Positions 8,707-18,096 of a stretch of 64,000 nt of DNA are shown here, piece by piece. Position 1 is the stretch's first letter, and every line of letters begins with the position of its first letter. A program made the position numbers and the translations under genes. This DNA comes from Bacteroidales bacterium (GTDB lineage Bacteria; Bacteroidota; Bacteroidia; Bacteroidales; UBA932). The stretch lies in assembly GCA_017469845.1 (NCBI GenBank), contig JAFUFP010000028.1, forward strand, positions 62,001 through 126,000, read 5' to 3'. The notes beneath the pieces were generated by a model. The model had not been told where the DNA came from and searched no databases. It saw only the letters and a program-made list of their open reading frames with translations.

Positions 8707-9861
8707 ATGAATTATATCGAGCGGGAAATGGAAAAGACGTTGCGCCTCGCGTGGCAATATTTTCCTGTACTTACAGTAACCGGCCCACGCCAGTCGGGGA
8801 AAAGCACATTACTTCGGCACATGTTCCCGGAGGCGGTCACATATTCTTTAAAGGACATCCAGATCCGGGAATTCGCTTTGAATGACCCTGTCGCTTTCCT
8901 CGGCCAGACAGAAAAGCCCTTATTCATTGATGAGATTCAGAAAGCGCCAGATCTTATTGAGTATATACAAGGAATCGTAGACAACCATCCTGAAAGGAAG
9001 TTCCTTCTTTCCGGAAGTTCACAATTTGAATTGATGAAAGGTGTTTCCGAGTCCCTTGCTGGCCGTAGTGGAGTCTATGAACTTATGCCCATGTCCTTTG
9101 CAGAGACTTCTGGCATCTCATCGGAGAAGGATTTGGACACACTCCTATTCGACGGGTTCTATCCTGCAGTGTGTTCAGGAAAGAATGTCTCCAAACTCTA
9201 TTATCCGTCTTATGTGAAGTCATATCTCGAAAAAGATGTCCGTGACCTTCTTAACATCAAGGATATGATGCAGTTCCTGCGCTTTATGAAACTTTGCGCT
9301 GCTCGTATAGGGTCAATATTCAACGCATCCGAACTTTCCGGAGAGGTCGGAGTGGATAGCAAGACAATCGCGTCTTGGCTTTCGGTATTGCAAGCTTCTT
9401 ATATCATTTATCTTCTTCCGCCGTATTACGAGAATATCTCCAAGCGACTTGTGAAGTCGCCGAAACTTTATTTCTGTGACCCCGGTCTCGCCTGTTACTT
9501 GCTGGACATAGAGAGCCCCCGCCAGCTCAACAGAGACAAAATGCGAGGTAATATCTTCGAGAATTTTGTCGTGATGGAAGCCGTAAAACACAGGATGAGT
9601 GCTGGGAAAGACGGAGGTGTATTCTTTTACCGGGATTCCAATAAGAACGAAGTGGACTTGCTAGTCAAGGAAGAGGGAGAAATAACAGCTCTGGAAATCA
9701 AATCCTCACAGACCTACTCCAAGTCCTTCGCGGATACACTGGAAAAATTGCCGGGGTGGATCAAAACTCCAGTACGGAAAAGAGCTGTCGTTTATGCGGG
9801 AGACTTCGAGAACAATGCCGGAAAGATAGACATCATCAACTACAAGCACCTTGAAATCTAG
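8707..9861 (+). CDS. AAA-type ATPase with C-terminal DUF4143-like domain
   Basis: A 384-residue cytoplasmic protein. Walker A is GPRQSGKST (26-34), Walker B is PLFIDEIQ with Asp75-Glu76, and a sensor-like LLSGSS follows. The C-terminal half, with GNIFENFVVMEAVKH and a D-E-K-like pattern (NEVDLLVKEEGEITALEIKSS), resembles the nuclease-like DUF4143 region. Such stand-alone ATPases are widespread and often strain-variable; their function is unclear. The gene is visibly lower in GC than its neighbours and sits next to tRNA-Ser, which suggests acquisition. No integrase or clear attachment repeats are seen. Confidence 0.85.
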   Translation: MNYIEREMEKTLRLAWQYFPVLTVTGPRQSGKSTLLRHMFPEAVTYSLKDIQIREFALNDPVAFLGQTEKPLFIDEIQKAPDLIEYIQGIVDNHPERKFLLSGSSQFELMKGVSESLAGRSGVYELMPMSFAETSGISSEKDLDTLLFDGFYPAVCSGKNVSKLYYPSYVKSYLEKDVRDLLNIKDMMQFLRFMKLCAARIGSIFNASELSGEVGVDSKTIASWLSVLQASYIIYLLPPYYENISKRLVKSPKLYFCDPGLACYLLDIESPRQLNRDKMRGNIFENFVVMEAVKHRMSAGKDGGVFFYRDSNKNEVDLLVKEEGEITALEIKSSQTYSKSFADTLEKLPGWIKTPVRKRAVVYAGDFENNAGKIDIINYKHLEI

Positions 9862-10143
9862 GTCAGGTTTAAGATATGCATGCTTCTTTGAAAAACGGCT
9901 TGCTACTTCTCCTCGTAGATATCCATAGGGATTTTTGAGGGTCGACATACATAATCTGGCCAAGTACCTTTTCCAGATCGGTCATCTTTTTGCTCCAAGA
10001 GTTATGCCTCTTCAGGACAATGTGCTGTTGACCGTCTCCTCGCATCTGCCCATTTGCAACCAGATTTCCCACGCGGTACCTGGTACCGTATATTATTTGG
10101 TATGAAGGTATCACATGGTGCGCACGATAATAAAACAATTGTT

Positions 10144-10218
10144 CACATTTTTTGTAATCACATTTTTTGTAATCACATTTTTTGTAATCACATTTTTTGT
10201 AATCACATTTTTTGTAAC
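10144..10218. repeat. Tandem repeat, five copies of a 15-bp unit
   Basis: The unit CACATTTTTTGTAAT occurs five times in a row, the last copy ending in C. The period is a multiple of three, so the minus strand reads as KKCDY repeats in an open frame, but no other sign of a gene supports translation. Copies are essentially identical, as expected for a recently expanded, slippage-prone tract. Confidence 0.95.
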
Positions 10219-10286
10219 GATGTAAAGATAGGAGATAGGACAAGAATTCATCCGGAAACAATTCGGGTTTCCGGCTCATGAATACA

Positions 10287-10329
10287 AAGAAGGTGGACTG
10301 GAAGTCAATCGACCTCAATCCACCTTCTT
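10287..10329. terminator. Hairpin downstream of the GH2 gene
   Basis: Perfect 11-bp stem AAGAAGGTGGA (10287-10297) and TCCACCTTCTT (10319-10329) around a 21-base loop. T-rich bases lie on both sides. It is placed to end the minus-strand GH2 transcript. Confidence 0.55.
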
Positions 10330-10362
10330 TTCCTATAATGCAATCATCTTGATGTTCGAGAG

Positions 10363-13300
10363 CTATCTCCTGTAAGGTGAAATGGTTATCGAGTAACTTT
10401 CTTTCCGGATAGGGAATATGTACTTGTCAAGAGGCTTGGGACCGCAAGATGCTCCTCCAAGGCCAAGTTGACGGAGGTCCAGATTGAGGCATACTTCCTC
10501 CCTTGCGGGTTTGATACCGTTTTTCCTTTCTTCTCCGTTCTGATGACGTGCGTACATGAGATCCTCCCAATCAAAGTGGAGAGCCTGTGCGAACAGAGGG
10601 GAATCGCTCTCGAACTTCACACCTTTGCCTTGGGCGTCGGTGAGGGCTATCCAACGGATGTCTCCGCGATAACCGTTATCCTGGGGACGGATGTAATTCT
10701 CATAGAGATCGGTAACGGTCGATTCGTAAACTCCGATGAAACTACCTGTACAGCGGTCTATGTAGTTCTCGGCGGGACCCCTTCCGTACCACTTGACCTG
10801 CTCAAGACTCTTGTCAAGAATCATGGAAAGTCCGAGCCTCGGAAGAGCGTCGGGCATATGTCCGTAAGGCTCGATGTCATTCTTTATGGTGATGGTTCCG
10901 TCCATGTTGAAGGAGTAGGTCGCCCGGTGGTCGAAGCCCGCTCCTTTTGATCCGGTTACATCAACATTCGCTTTCACATCTATTGATCCGTCCGCATTTT
11001 TGGTGACGGAAAGCCCCTTTGCCTGGTAGTTGAGCTGGGTCAGACCGTATGCCTTGAAAGGAGCTTTGCCCCTGTTCAGCCAAATGTCATTGTCCCCGAG
11101 AGCCCTCATGCAGGTAAGCCTTGGCCCCGTCACGCCATTGAGGTCAGCGAGGATACGTTTGCCGCCCACTTCGAGAGACATGAGGGTACCGGTCTTCTTG
11201 CTGAATGTGGCCGCATATTCTGCGGAAGTGACGGAAATGAGGTCGCCCTCCTCCTTTACAGAGGGGGCAGTCGCCATCTTTCCCTTCTGAGGAGTCTTGG
11301 CCGCTTTGGCGAGCAAAATCTGATCCGAAGCGACGACATGTCCTTTGTCCGCCCATATTGTGGCATCTTTGAGACGGAATTCTACGTTGAGGAAATACTC
11401 CTTGTCGTTCTTGAAGGCATAACCTGTTTCAGGGAGAGAAACTTCCACGGTTTTCAGGGGAGCCACGGAAGGAATATTCCATATACCTTCGGCCACCTTT
11501 ACTCCGTCTTCGAGGAGTACCCAGCAGGGAGTATATGCTCCCGTTTCCGTGAATGAGAAGCGGTTCCAGACGGTGGCCTTGCCTTCGGAAGAGGGCTTTA
11601 CCACTATCTGGCGATAGACATGGCCGACTTCCACGAGTTTCGCGGTGACTTTCCTGTCCGGGCGGATGACTCCGTTGCAGCAGAAGGGACCGCTGTTCGG
11701 GAGTTCGTCATAATCTCCTCCGTAGGCCATGATAAGGACGGGATCGCCGTTGGCGTCGAACCGGGTAGTCTTCTTTACGAGGCTCTGATCCACCCAGTCC
11801 CAGATGCATCCTCCGATAAGAACGTCTGAAGAATAGAAGGCTTCCCAATATTCCTCGAGATTGCCGATTGCGTTACCCATAGCGTGGGCATATTCGCACA
11901 TGAAGAAGGGTTTAGCCGTCTTTCCTCTCTCGTATAGCCAATCAACCGAAGCGTACATCCTGGAGTCCACTTCCATGTCTTCGTTTCCCCTTTCCCAATG
12001 GATGGGGCGGGTCGGATCGATTTTCTTCACTGCGTCCCTTGCCACGATGAAATCGTTGCCGTGACCGGTCTCATTTCCGAGAGACCACATGAAGATGGAA
12101 GCGTGGTTACGGTAGTTGAGGGCATTGTTGGCGTTCCTTTCAACGATTGGGGTTTCCCACTCGGGGAAGCGTCCAAGACCCTTCTCCTGGTAACCCATTC
12201 CGTGTCCTTCGACATTCGCCTCGGCGACTACGTAGATGCCGTATTTGTCGCACAGGTCATACCAGGAATGGTGGTCCGGGTAGTGGGAGGTCCTGACGGT
12301 GTTGATATTGTATTTCTTCATCAGAAGAATGTCATCCAGCATTTCCTGCATGGAGACGGTCCTTCCGTTCAGGGCGGAATGCTCATGACGGTTGACGCCT
12401 TTGAACTTGACTATCTTGCCATTGATATAGAAGGCGTTGTCAATGATTTCGACCTGCTTGAGTCCGACCTTCGTTGAGCGTATGTCACTTCCGGCTTTGA
12501 TCACCAAAGTGTACAGATACGGGTCTTCAGCACTCCAGAGGTGAGGTTTCCTCACAGTGATGCTACTCTCCGCTCCTTTGAATCTGCCGACAATCTTATT
12601 GGAGGCGTCGTAAAGCTCGGCTGTGATGCCGGGAGCGCTTGCTGAAACGCTCAGGTCAACCTTTGCGGCGGTGTAATTGTTGAGAAGAGTCGTCCTGACG
12701 AAAAAGTCCTCGATCCGCGCTTTGGGCATCGCTATGAGGCTCACGTCACGGTATATGCCCGAGAAACGGAACATGTCCTGATCTTCAAGATACGATCCGT
12801 CGCACCAGCGGTACACTTCAACGGCGAGAAGATTCTTGCCGCTCCTGATGTAAGGGGTGATGTCGAACTCGTCCGGGAGTTTGGAGTCCTCGGCATAACC
12901 GACCTTCTGGCCGTTCACCCAGACATAGTATGCGGAGTAAACTCCGTCGAAGCGGAGAATCACATCCCTTCCTGCCCAGTTGTCGGGAATGGTGAATTCA
13001 GTCCTGTACGATGAGACTGGATCGTAGTCTTCCGTCCCGAAGCTGTAATCCCTGATGATGGGCGGTTCAGCCTGATGGGGGTAGGTCACATTGGTGTAGC
13101 CGGGATTTCCGAAACCTCTGGTCTCGACGCAGCTGGGGACGTCGATGGTCTGCCAGTTGGAGTCATCGAAGTCCGTCCTGTAAAAATCTTTGGGCCTTCT
13201 GGAAGGGTCTCCCACCCAAGAGATCTTCCAGTCCCCGTTGAGGGATTGGACGTAGGGGGTGGATGGCTCAAGCGCATCAGTCAGTGCATCCTTCACGGAA

Positions 13301-13443
13301 GCGAGAGGCATGGAATACGCCCTTGCGGGAAGCCGGTTGATGCTGTTCACGGTCGGGTCTTCGAGCTCGGGGGCCAATACCTGTGAAAAGCAAAAACTGC
13401 ATCCCATGCTCAGAAGCAGAGCGGATAGGAATAGTTTACGCAT
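10363..13443 (-). CDS. GH2 beta-galactosidase (LacZ type), secreted
   Basis: A 1026-residue retaining glycosidase. I place the start at the ATG at 13443, because only this gives a signal peptide (MRKLFLSALLLSMGCSFCFSQ); the open frame runs 58 codons further upstream without protein-like character. Domain order is that of LacZ: jelly-roll (about 60-240), two Ig-like domains around the TIM barrel (about 350-640), and a large C-terminal beta-sandwich. The acid/base is Glu458 (WSLGNETGHG) and the nucleophile Glu517 (FMCEYAHAMGN). It likely removes terminal beta-galactose. It stands alone, divergent from the TerB-like gene. Confidence 0.93.
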   Translation of the reverse strand: MRKLFLSALLLSMGCSFCFSQVLAPELEDPTVNSINRLPARAYSMPLASVKDALTDALEPSTPYVQSLNGDWKISWVGDPSRRPKDFYRTDFDDSNWQTIDVPSCVETRGFGNPGYTNVTYPHQAEPPIIRDYSFGTEDYDPVSSYRTEFTIPDNWAGRDVILRFDGVYSAYYVWVNGQKVGYAEDSKLPDEFDITPYIRSGKNLLAVEVYRWCDGSYLEDQDMFRFSGIYRDVSLIAMPKARIEDFFVRTTLLNNYTAAKVDLSVSASAPGITAELYDASNKIVGRFKGAESSITVRKPHLWSAEDPYLYTLVIKAGSDIRSTKVGLKQVEIIDNAFYINGKIVKFKGVNRHEHSALNGRTVSMQEMLDDILLMKKYNINTVRTSHYPDHHSWYDLCDKYGIYVVAEANVEGHGMGYQEKGLGRFPEWETPIVERNANNALNYRNHASIFMWSLGNETGHGNDFIVARDAVKKIDPTRPIHWERGNEDMEVDSRMYASVDWLYERGKTAKPFFMCEYAHAMGNAIGNLEEYWEAFYSSDVLIGGCIWDWVDQSLVKKTTRFDANGDPVLIMAYGGDYDELPNSGPFCCNGVIRPDRKVTAKLVEVGHVYRQIVVKPSSEGKATVWNRFSFTETGAYTPCWVLLEDGVKVAEGIWNIPSVAPLKTVEVSLPETGYAFKNDKEYFLNVEFRLKDATIWADKGHVVASDQILLAKAAKTPQKGKMATAPSVKEEGDLISVTSAEYAATFSKKTGTLMSLEVGGKRILADLNGVTGPRLTCMRALGDNDIWLNRGKAPFKAYGLTQLNYQAKGLSVTKNADGSIDVKANVDVTGSKGAGFDHRATYSFNMDGTITIKNDIEPYGHMPDALPRLGLSMILDKSLEQVKWYGRGPAENYIDRCTGSFIGVYESTVTDLYENYIRPQDNGYRGDIRWIALTDAQGKGVKFESDSPLFAQALHFDWEDLMYARHQNGEERKNGIKPAREEVCLNLDLRQLGLGGASCGPKPLDKYIFPIRKESYSITISPYRR

Positions 13444-13500
13444 ATGCAATAATGGTTGATTGGTTTTATTGTGTTTGGTTTTTGTGTGATAAAGGTGTTC

Positions 13501-13508
13501 CAAAATTA
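13501..13508 (-). promoter_or_regulatory. Predicted -7 box of the GH2 gene
   Basis: Reading the minus strand, TAATTTTG occupies 13508-13501 and fits TAnnTTTG. No well-spaced -33 TTTG is visible. It lies 58 bases upstream of the chosen start, which supports starting at 13443 and not at the upstream ATG. Confidence 0.45.
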
Positions 13509-13660
13509 TATTTTTATTACGACAAATCCTTGTATTTGCTGTACTTTGTGGCGGATGCGAAGCATCCAGGATGTCGCGAAGGTTGAGGAAGAATGAGGTT
13601 TTGCGTTGATGTCTCATTTTTTATCGTTAAGTTTGTAGGGAACAATCAAACACAACTGAT

Positions 13661-14044
13661 ATGGATTTCACACCGATACAGAAACAGGCCATAATCGGCC
13701 TTGTCGTAGGTCTCGTCGAGGCTGATTCATGGATAGATGATGAGGAGATAGAGTTCTCTCAGGAAGTTATGGAAGCGCTTGAGTGCACGGACGAGGATTT
13801 TGAGTTGGGACAGGAAATGCCCCTTCTCCAAGCCCTTGTGGTTGTCAAGAATATGACCGAGGAGCAGAAAAGCGCTGTCTCCGATGTCCTGAGCGCCACG
13901 ATCGTAGCTGACAGGATCATTACCGCGGAAGAAGCCGCCATCTTTGATTACGTCAGTGAACTGACCGGAATCGATGAAATCCTTGATGAGGACGAAAGGA
14001 AGAAAGAAGAGGCTCTCAAGGAACTGGCTTCCGAGGCTGACTGA
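13661..14044 (+). CDS. Small acidic TerB-like protein
   Basis: A 127-residue, strongly acidic, helical protein without signal peptide. The pattern QKQAIIGLVVGLVEADSWIDDEEIEF followed by a second helix bundle ending in IDEILDED resembles the TerB fold, in which conserved acidic residues may bind metal. The similarity is weak and by eye only. It is 30 bases upstream of the Rossmann-fold gene. Confidence 0.55.
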   Translation: MDFTPIQKQAIIGLVVGLVEADSWIDDEEIEFSQEVMEALECTDEDFELGQEMPLLQALVVVKNMTEEQKSAVSDVLSATIVADRIITAEEAAIFDYVSELTGIDEILDEDERKKEEALKELASEAD

Positions 14045-14074
14045 TTTTAATTCAACTCAACTTTCGCAGTCAGC

Positions 14075-14722
14075 ATGAAAGTGATAGTCACCGGAGCATC
14101 CGGTTATGTGGGGGAGGGCGTCCTTCTGGAATGCCTCTCCAACGACCATGTGGAGAAAGTACTCAGCATCGGCCGTCGTCCGTGCGGTCACACTCACCCC
14201 AAGTTGGAGGAATATATTGTAGAAGATTTTATGGGGTTGAAGGAAGGCGATTCCAAGTTGGAAGGTTATGACGCGGTCTTTTTCTGCGCCGGAATCAGCA
14301 GCGTCGGTATGCCGGAGGAAAAGTATAAGGTGATAAGCCATGACATTCCGATACATTTCGCGGAGATTCTTCCTCACAAGGAGAAGATGACGTTCATCTA
14401 TGTCAGCGGAGCCGGCAACTACAAGTCGACGTCCCAGATGTGGGTCAGGGTCAAGAAATCCACTGAAGACGGTCTTGCCTCGATGCCTTTCAAGGGCGAA
14501 TTCAATTTCCGTCCGGCGATCATGACCTGGTACAAAGGACAGAAACACATCCAGAAGATGCAGTATGCATTTCGGGTGTTCTATCCGCTTATCCGGCTTT
14601 TGGGAGGCGGCAATACCATGTCCGAGGTGGGACGTGCTATGATATCGGCGTCCGAAGGGGGATATCCGACCCATACCATAGGGGTATATGATATTATCAA
14701 ACTGTCACGTCGGCTCGGGTAG
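14075..14722 (+). CDS. Atypical SDR / NAD(P)-binding epimerase-like protein
   Basis: A 215-residue cytoplasmic Rossmann-fold protein. VTGASGYVGEG at residues 4-14 is the glycine-rich dinucleotide-binding loop of extended/atypical SDRs. FFCAGISS (about 69-76) and FIYVSGAG (about 108-115) match the later strands. The usual YxxxK is not clearly present, which is common in atypical SDRs such as NmrA or HTATIP2 relatives. Substrate unknown. It is followed by a GH2 gene after 30 bases. Confidence 0.75.
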   Translation: MKVIVTGASGYVGEGVLLECLSNDHVEKVLSIGRRPCGHTHPKLEEYIVEDFMGLKEGDSKLEGYDAVFFCAGISSVGMPEEKYKVISHDIPIHFAEILPHKEKMTFIYVSGAGNYKSTSQMWVRVKKSTEDGLASMPFKGEFNFRPAIMTWYKGQKHIQKMQYAFRVFYPLIRLLGGGNTMSEVGRAMISASEGGYPTHTIGVYDIIKLSRRLG

Positions 14723-14752
14723 AACCCGTTGCCGGCTTTTTCAGTTCCGAAA

Positions 14753-17260
14753 ATGAGATCACGAAGTTTTCCGTTTACTCGTATAGGGGCCATTGTTCTT
14801 GCGGCCTTTGTTTTACCTATGCTTATGCTTTCATGCGGAAAGAGTTCTTTCGGCGGAAGGGAGGTGTTGGATTTCGACAACTCCTGGTCTTTCTCCTTGA
14901 CCGGAGAGGAGACCGACGCGTCAGCACCTTCGTTCGATGACGCATCCTGGAGGGTTCTGAATCTTCCTCACGACTGGTCGATAGAAGGAGATTTCGAAGA
15001 GGACTCTCCCACGGGAACCGGAGGAGGGGCCCTTCGCGGAGGAATAGGGTGGTACAGGAAAACCTTCACTGTGCCCTCAGCTTGGAAAGACCGCAAAGTG
15101 TCCATCGAGTTCGATGGCGTGTATATGAACTCCACGGTGTTTGTCAACGGGGAAGAGGTCGGGAACCGTCCCAACGGTTTCGTGTCATTTTCATATGACA
15201 TTACACCGCATCTTCGTTTCGGAAAGAAGAACACTGTCGCCGTCAAGGTTGACAATTCCCTGCAGCCCAACCTCAGGTGGTACTCGGGGAGCGGCATATA
15301 CCGTAATGTCAGGTTGGTCGTCACGAATCCTTCGAGAATAGCTTACAGCGGAACTTTCGTTTCCGCCCAACTCCTGTCCTCTTCGGAGGCCAAGGTCACC
15401 ATAAGCACTGAAGTTGAAGGTGATGGTGCGGGCCTTATAGCCAAGACCTCCATTCTGGATGCATCCGGGCTCGTTCTGGCATCGGGAGAGGCTTCAGTGT
15501 CGGAGGGCAAGGCTGAGGCGGTAGTATCTATACGGTCTCCGCATCGCTGGAGTATCGGAGATCCTTATCTTTATACGGCAAGGACCGAACTCATTTCCGG
15601 AGGAAAAGTTATCGATGAGTGCGATACTCCATTCGGGGTAAGAACAATACGCTTCGATGACAAGGAAGGATTCTTCCTCAATGGAGAGCACGTTATGATA
15701 AACGGAGTGTGCCTCCATCATGACCTCGGATGTCTCGGGTCAGCCGTGAACACGAGAGCCCTTGAGAGGCAGCTTGAGATATTGAGGGGAATGGGATGCA
15801 ATGCTATCCGTACCTCTCACAACCCTCCCGCTCCTGAACTTCTCGACCTTTGTGACAGGATGGGGTTCCTGGTGCAGGATGAGGCTTTCGACGTATGGAG
15901 GAAAAAGAAGACCACATACGACTATTCCAGGTTTTTCGGGGAATGGTACAGGAAAGACCTTGAGGATTTCGTGAAGAGGGACCGTAACCATCCTTCCGTC
16001 ATCATGTGGAGTATCGGCAATGAAGTGCTTGAGCAATGGACTGACGCCGCGGCCGATACCCTTTCCCTCGCGGAAGCTAACCTTCTTCTCAACTTCGGTC
16101 ATCAGGCGAATACTGAGGATGGTGGAACCCATGTGAATGCTGTCCTTACCAAGACATTGGCCGATATCGTAAGAGGCCTGGATACGACAAGACCCGTTAC
16201 TGCCGGATGCAATGAAACCGGAACTTATAACCACCTTTTCCAGAGTGGTGCCTTGGATGTGATCGGTTTCAATTATCATAATGTTGACATACCCTCGGTA
16301 GGGGATAACTTCCCCGGCAAGCCGTTCATAGTTTCAGAGAGCGTGTCGGCTCTGATGACGAGGGGCTATTACCGGATGCCGTCGGACCAGATGTTCGTAT
16401 GGCCGTCGAGATGGGACATCCCGTTCTATGACCCTTCGCTCAGTTGTTCATCCTATGACAACTGTCATGTGCCATGGGGCAATACTCACGAAGAGGAGTT
16501 GAAGGTCATCCGTGACAATCCTTTTGTCAGTGGCCAGTTCATATGGACCGGATTCGATTACATCGGTGAGCCCACTCCATATGGTTGGCCTGCGAGAAGT
16601 TCGTATTTCGGTATTGTCGATTTGGCCGGATTTCCGAAGGATGTCTACTACCTGTATAAATCCGAGTGGACTGATGAAACCTTCATACATCTTTTCCCTC
16701 ATTGGAATTGGGAAGAAGGCCAGGATGTGGACATGTGGTGCTATTACGGCGGAGCGGATGAAGTTGAACTGTTCGTGAACGGAGTCTCCCAAGGCAGAAG
16801 TTCCAAAACTGCAGACCGCCTTCATGCCGAATGGCGTGTGAAATTCGTTCCCGGAAAAGTTGAGGCAGCCGCATACAAGGATGGCAAGGAAATCGGTCGC
16901 CAAAGGATCAATACAGCCGGCAACCCCAGCCAAATAAGGCTTACTCCGGACAGGGCAAAGCTCAATGCGGACGGCAAGGACCTTTCTTTCGTCACAGTTG
17001 AAATTCTTGACAAAGAAGGCAATCTTTGCCCTTGGGCGGATAATCTGGTGGAGTTTGAGGTCACGGGCCCGGCTTTCATCGCCGGAGTGGACAACGGTTC
17101 ACCCATATCCATGGAAAGGTTCAAGGACAACAAGCGTCATGCCTTTTACGGCAAGTGCCTGGTAGTCCTCCAAAATAGCGGATCTGCCGGTGATATATCT
17201 TTGAAAGCCACATCGGAGGGATTGGAGACGATGGAGATTCAACTTCGTACGGTCAAATGA
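14753..17260 (+). CDS. GH2 glycosidase with DUF4982-type C-terminus, lipoprotein
   Basis: An 835-residue exported GH2 enzyme. The ATG at 14753 is preferred over a TTG at 14729 because it gives a clean lipoprotein signal (lipobox MLSC, Cys28). A sugar-binding jelly-roll (about 40-190), Ig-like domain and TIM barrel are followed by a DUF4982-like module (about 640-715) and an Ig-like domain (about 720-830). The acid/base is Glu424 (MWSIGNEV) and the nucleophile Glu529 (FIVSESV). This architecture is common in Bacteroidetes beta-galactosidases and related exo-enzymes; the sugar released is not certain. Confidence 0.9.
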   Translation: MRSRSFPFTRIGAIVLAAFVLPMLMLSCGKSSFGGREVLDFDNSWSFSLTGEETDASAPSFDDASWRVLNLPHDWSIEGDFEEDSPTGTGGGALRGGIGWYRKTFTVPSAWKDRKVSIEFDGVYMNSTVFVNGEEVGNRPNGFVSFSYDITPHLRFGKKNTVAVKVDNSLQPNLRWYSGSGIYRNVRLVVTNPSRIAYSGTFVSAQLLSSSEAKVTISTEVEGDGAGLIAKTSILDASGLVLASGEASVSEGKAEAVVSIRSPHRWSIGDPYLYTARTELISGGKVIDECDTPFGVRTIRFDDKEGFFLNGEHVMINGVCLHHDLGCLGSAVNTRALERQLEILRGMGCNAIRTSHNPPAPELLDLCDRMGFLVQDEAFDVWRKKKTTYDYSRFFGEWYRKDLEDFVKRDRNHPSVIMWSIGNEVLEQWTDAAADTLSLAEANLLLNFGHQANTEDGGTHVNAVLTKTLADIVRGLDTTRPVTAGCNETGTYNHLFQSGALDVIGFNYHNVDIPSVGDNFPGKPFIVSESVSALMTRGYYRMPSDQMFVWPSRWDIPFYDPSLSCSSYDNCHVPWGNTHEEELKVIRDNPFVSGQFIWTGFDYIGEPTPYGWPARSSYFGIVDLAGFPKDVYYLYKSEWTDETFIHLFPHWNWEEGQDVDMWCYYGGADEVELFVNGVSQGRSSKTADRLHAEWRVKFVPGKVEAAAYKDGKEIGRQRINTAGNPSQIRLTPDRAKLNADGKDLSFVTVEILDKEGNLCPWADNLVEFEVTGPAFIAGVDNGSPISMERFKDNKRHAFYGKCLVVLQNSGSAGDISLKATSEGLETMEIQLRTVK

Positions 17261-17279
17261 TTTTCAGAAAAACACACAA

Positions 17280-17732
17280 ATGAAAGCGGTTTTGCAAAGA
17301 GTATCGCACTGTAGCGTTACAGTTGACGGTCAGACAATTTCATCAATAGGTACAGGACTTCTGGTTCTTTTGGGAGTAGGGTATGAAGATACAGATGTCG
17401 ACATCAGCTGGCTGGTCCGAAAGATATCCCAGATGAGGATATTTCCTGATGAGAATGATGTGATGAATCTCAGCGTCATGGACACAGGTGGAGATATACT
17501 CGTAGTGAGCCAATTCACGCTCATGGCTTCATGCAAGAAAGGGAACAGACCTGCTTATATCGCGGCGGCGTCACAGGATATCGCTGTCCCTATGTATGAA
17601 TCATTCTGTTCTGCCCTTTCCGCAGCTATCGGAAAACAAGTACAGACAGGAAGGTTTGGTGCGGATATGAAGGTTGAACTTCTCAACGACGGTCCGGTTA
17701 CAATATGCCTGGATTCCAAGAATCCGGTTTGA
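17280..17732 (+). CDS. dtd: D-aminoacyl-tRNA deacylase
   Basis: A 150-residue cytoplasmic enzyme that hydrolyses D-aminoacyl-tRNA (and Gly-tRNA-Ala), protecting translation. Both active-site signatures are present: SQFTLMASCKKGNRPAY (about 78-94) and NDGPVTICLDS near the C-terminus, the latter with the Gly-cis-Pro motif. Length is normal. It lies 19 bases after the GH2 gene. Confidence 0.95.
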   Translation: MKAVLQRVSHCSVTVDGQTISSIGTGLLVLLGVGYEDTDVDISWLVRKISQMRIFPDENDVMNLSVMDTGGDILVVSQFTLMASCKKGNRPAYIAAASQDIAVPMYESFCSALSAAIGKQVQTGRFGADMKVELLNDGPVTICLDSKNPV

Positions 17733-17760
17733 AAACAGTTGTAGGCGATCTGCTCACAGA

Positions 17761-18065
17761 CGGTTCAACTTTAGTCATATTTACAAAGATGTTGAGTATT
17801 CGTTGGGTTTGACGAAGACCAAAGAGTCGACATTGATTATTACACCTAGGTGAACAATTACAGGATGCCTCCATACAAGAGGATTGATGTGGGTTTTTAT
17901 CTACGCACTGAGAAGAAACATGTGCAGACATTGAACGTCGGAGTGTACAATCTCCTCAATACCCATAATCCGTTCATGATAACTTACGACCAGACTGATG
18001 GAGAGTGGAAACAGATTTCCCTTCTTCCGATAATGCCGAGCTTCAGTTACAGTATTGAGTTTTAG
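17761..18065 (+). pseudogene. C-terminal remnant of a TonB-dependent receptor
   Basis: Two overlapping frames together read as the end of an outer-membrane receptor. The first (to the TGA at 17851) ends in HIYKDVEYSLGLTKTKESTL. The second, one base out of register, gives NNYRMPPYKRIDVGF, NVGVYNLLNTHNPFMI and ends in FSYSIEF with the terminal aromatic typical of beta-barrels. The N-terminal several hundred residues, including plug and signal, are missing. A deletion plus frameshift has killed the gene. Confidence 0.75.
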
Positions 18066-18096
18066 CTTTTTGAAGGAACGGAAACTCCGTATGGCC

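Larger units (their letters stand above)
9862..10362. other. Gene-free accessory segment, possible coding remnant
   Basis: About 500 bases with no convincing gene. On the minus strand about 9870-10130 reads as protein-like in two overlapping frames (for example MTDLEKVLGQIM, then LKNPYGYLRGEVASRFSKK in another frame), which suggests a decayed gene of unknown family. It also holds the inverted repeat CGGTACC-T-GGTACCG (10074-10088), the 15-bp tandem repeat and the hairpin listed separately. Confidence 0.4.

Noticed and set aside
10144..10218. CRISPR array
   Set aside because: Units are contiguous without spacers and only 15 bp long; no cas genes are near.
9869..10318. 149-codon minus-strand open frame with KKCDY repeats as a protein
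   Set aside because: It is open only because the 15-bp repeat is a multiple of three. Its flanks look like fragments from two frames, and no signal or domain is seen.
13444..13617. Upstream start for the LacZ-type GH2
   Set aside because: The extra 58 residues are not protein-like and cover the predicted -7 box; the signal peptide begins at 13443.
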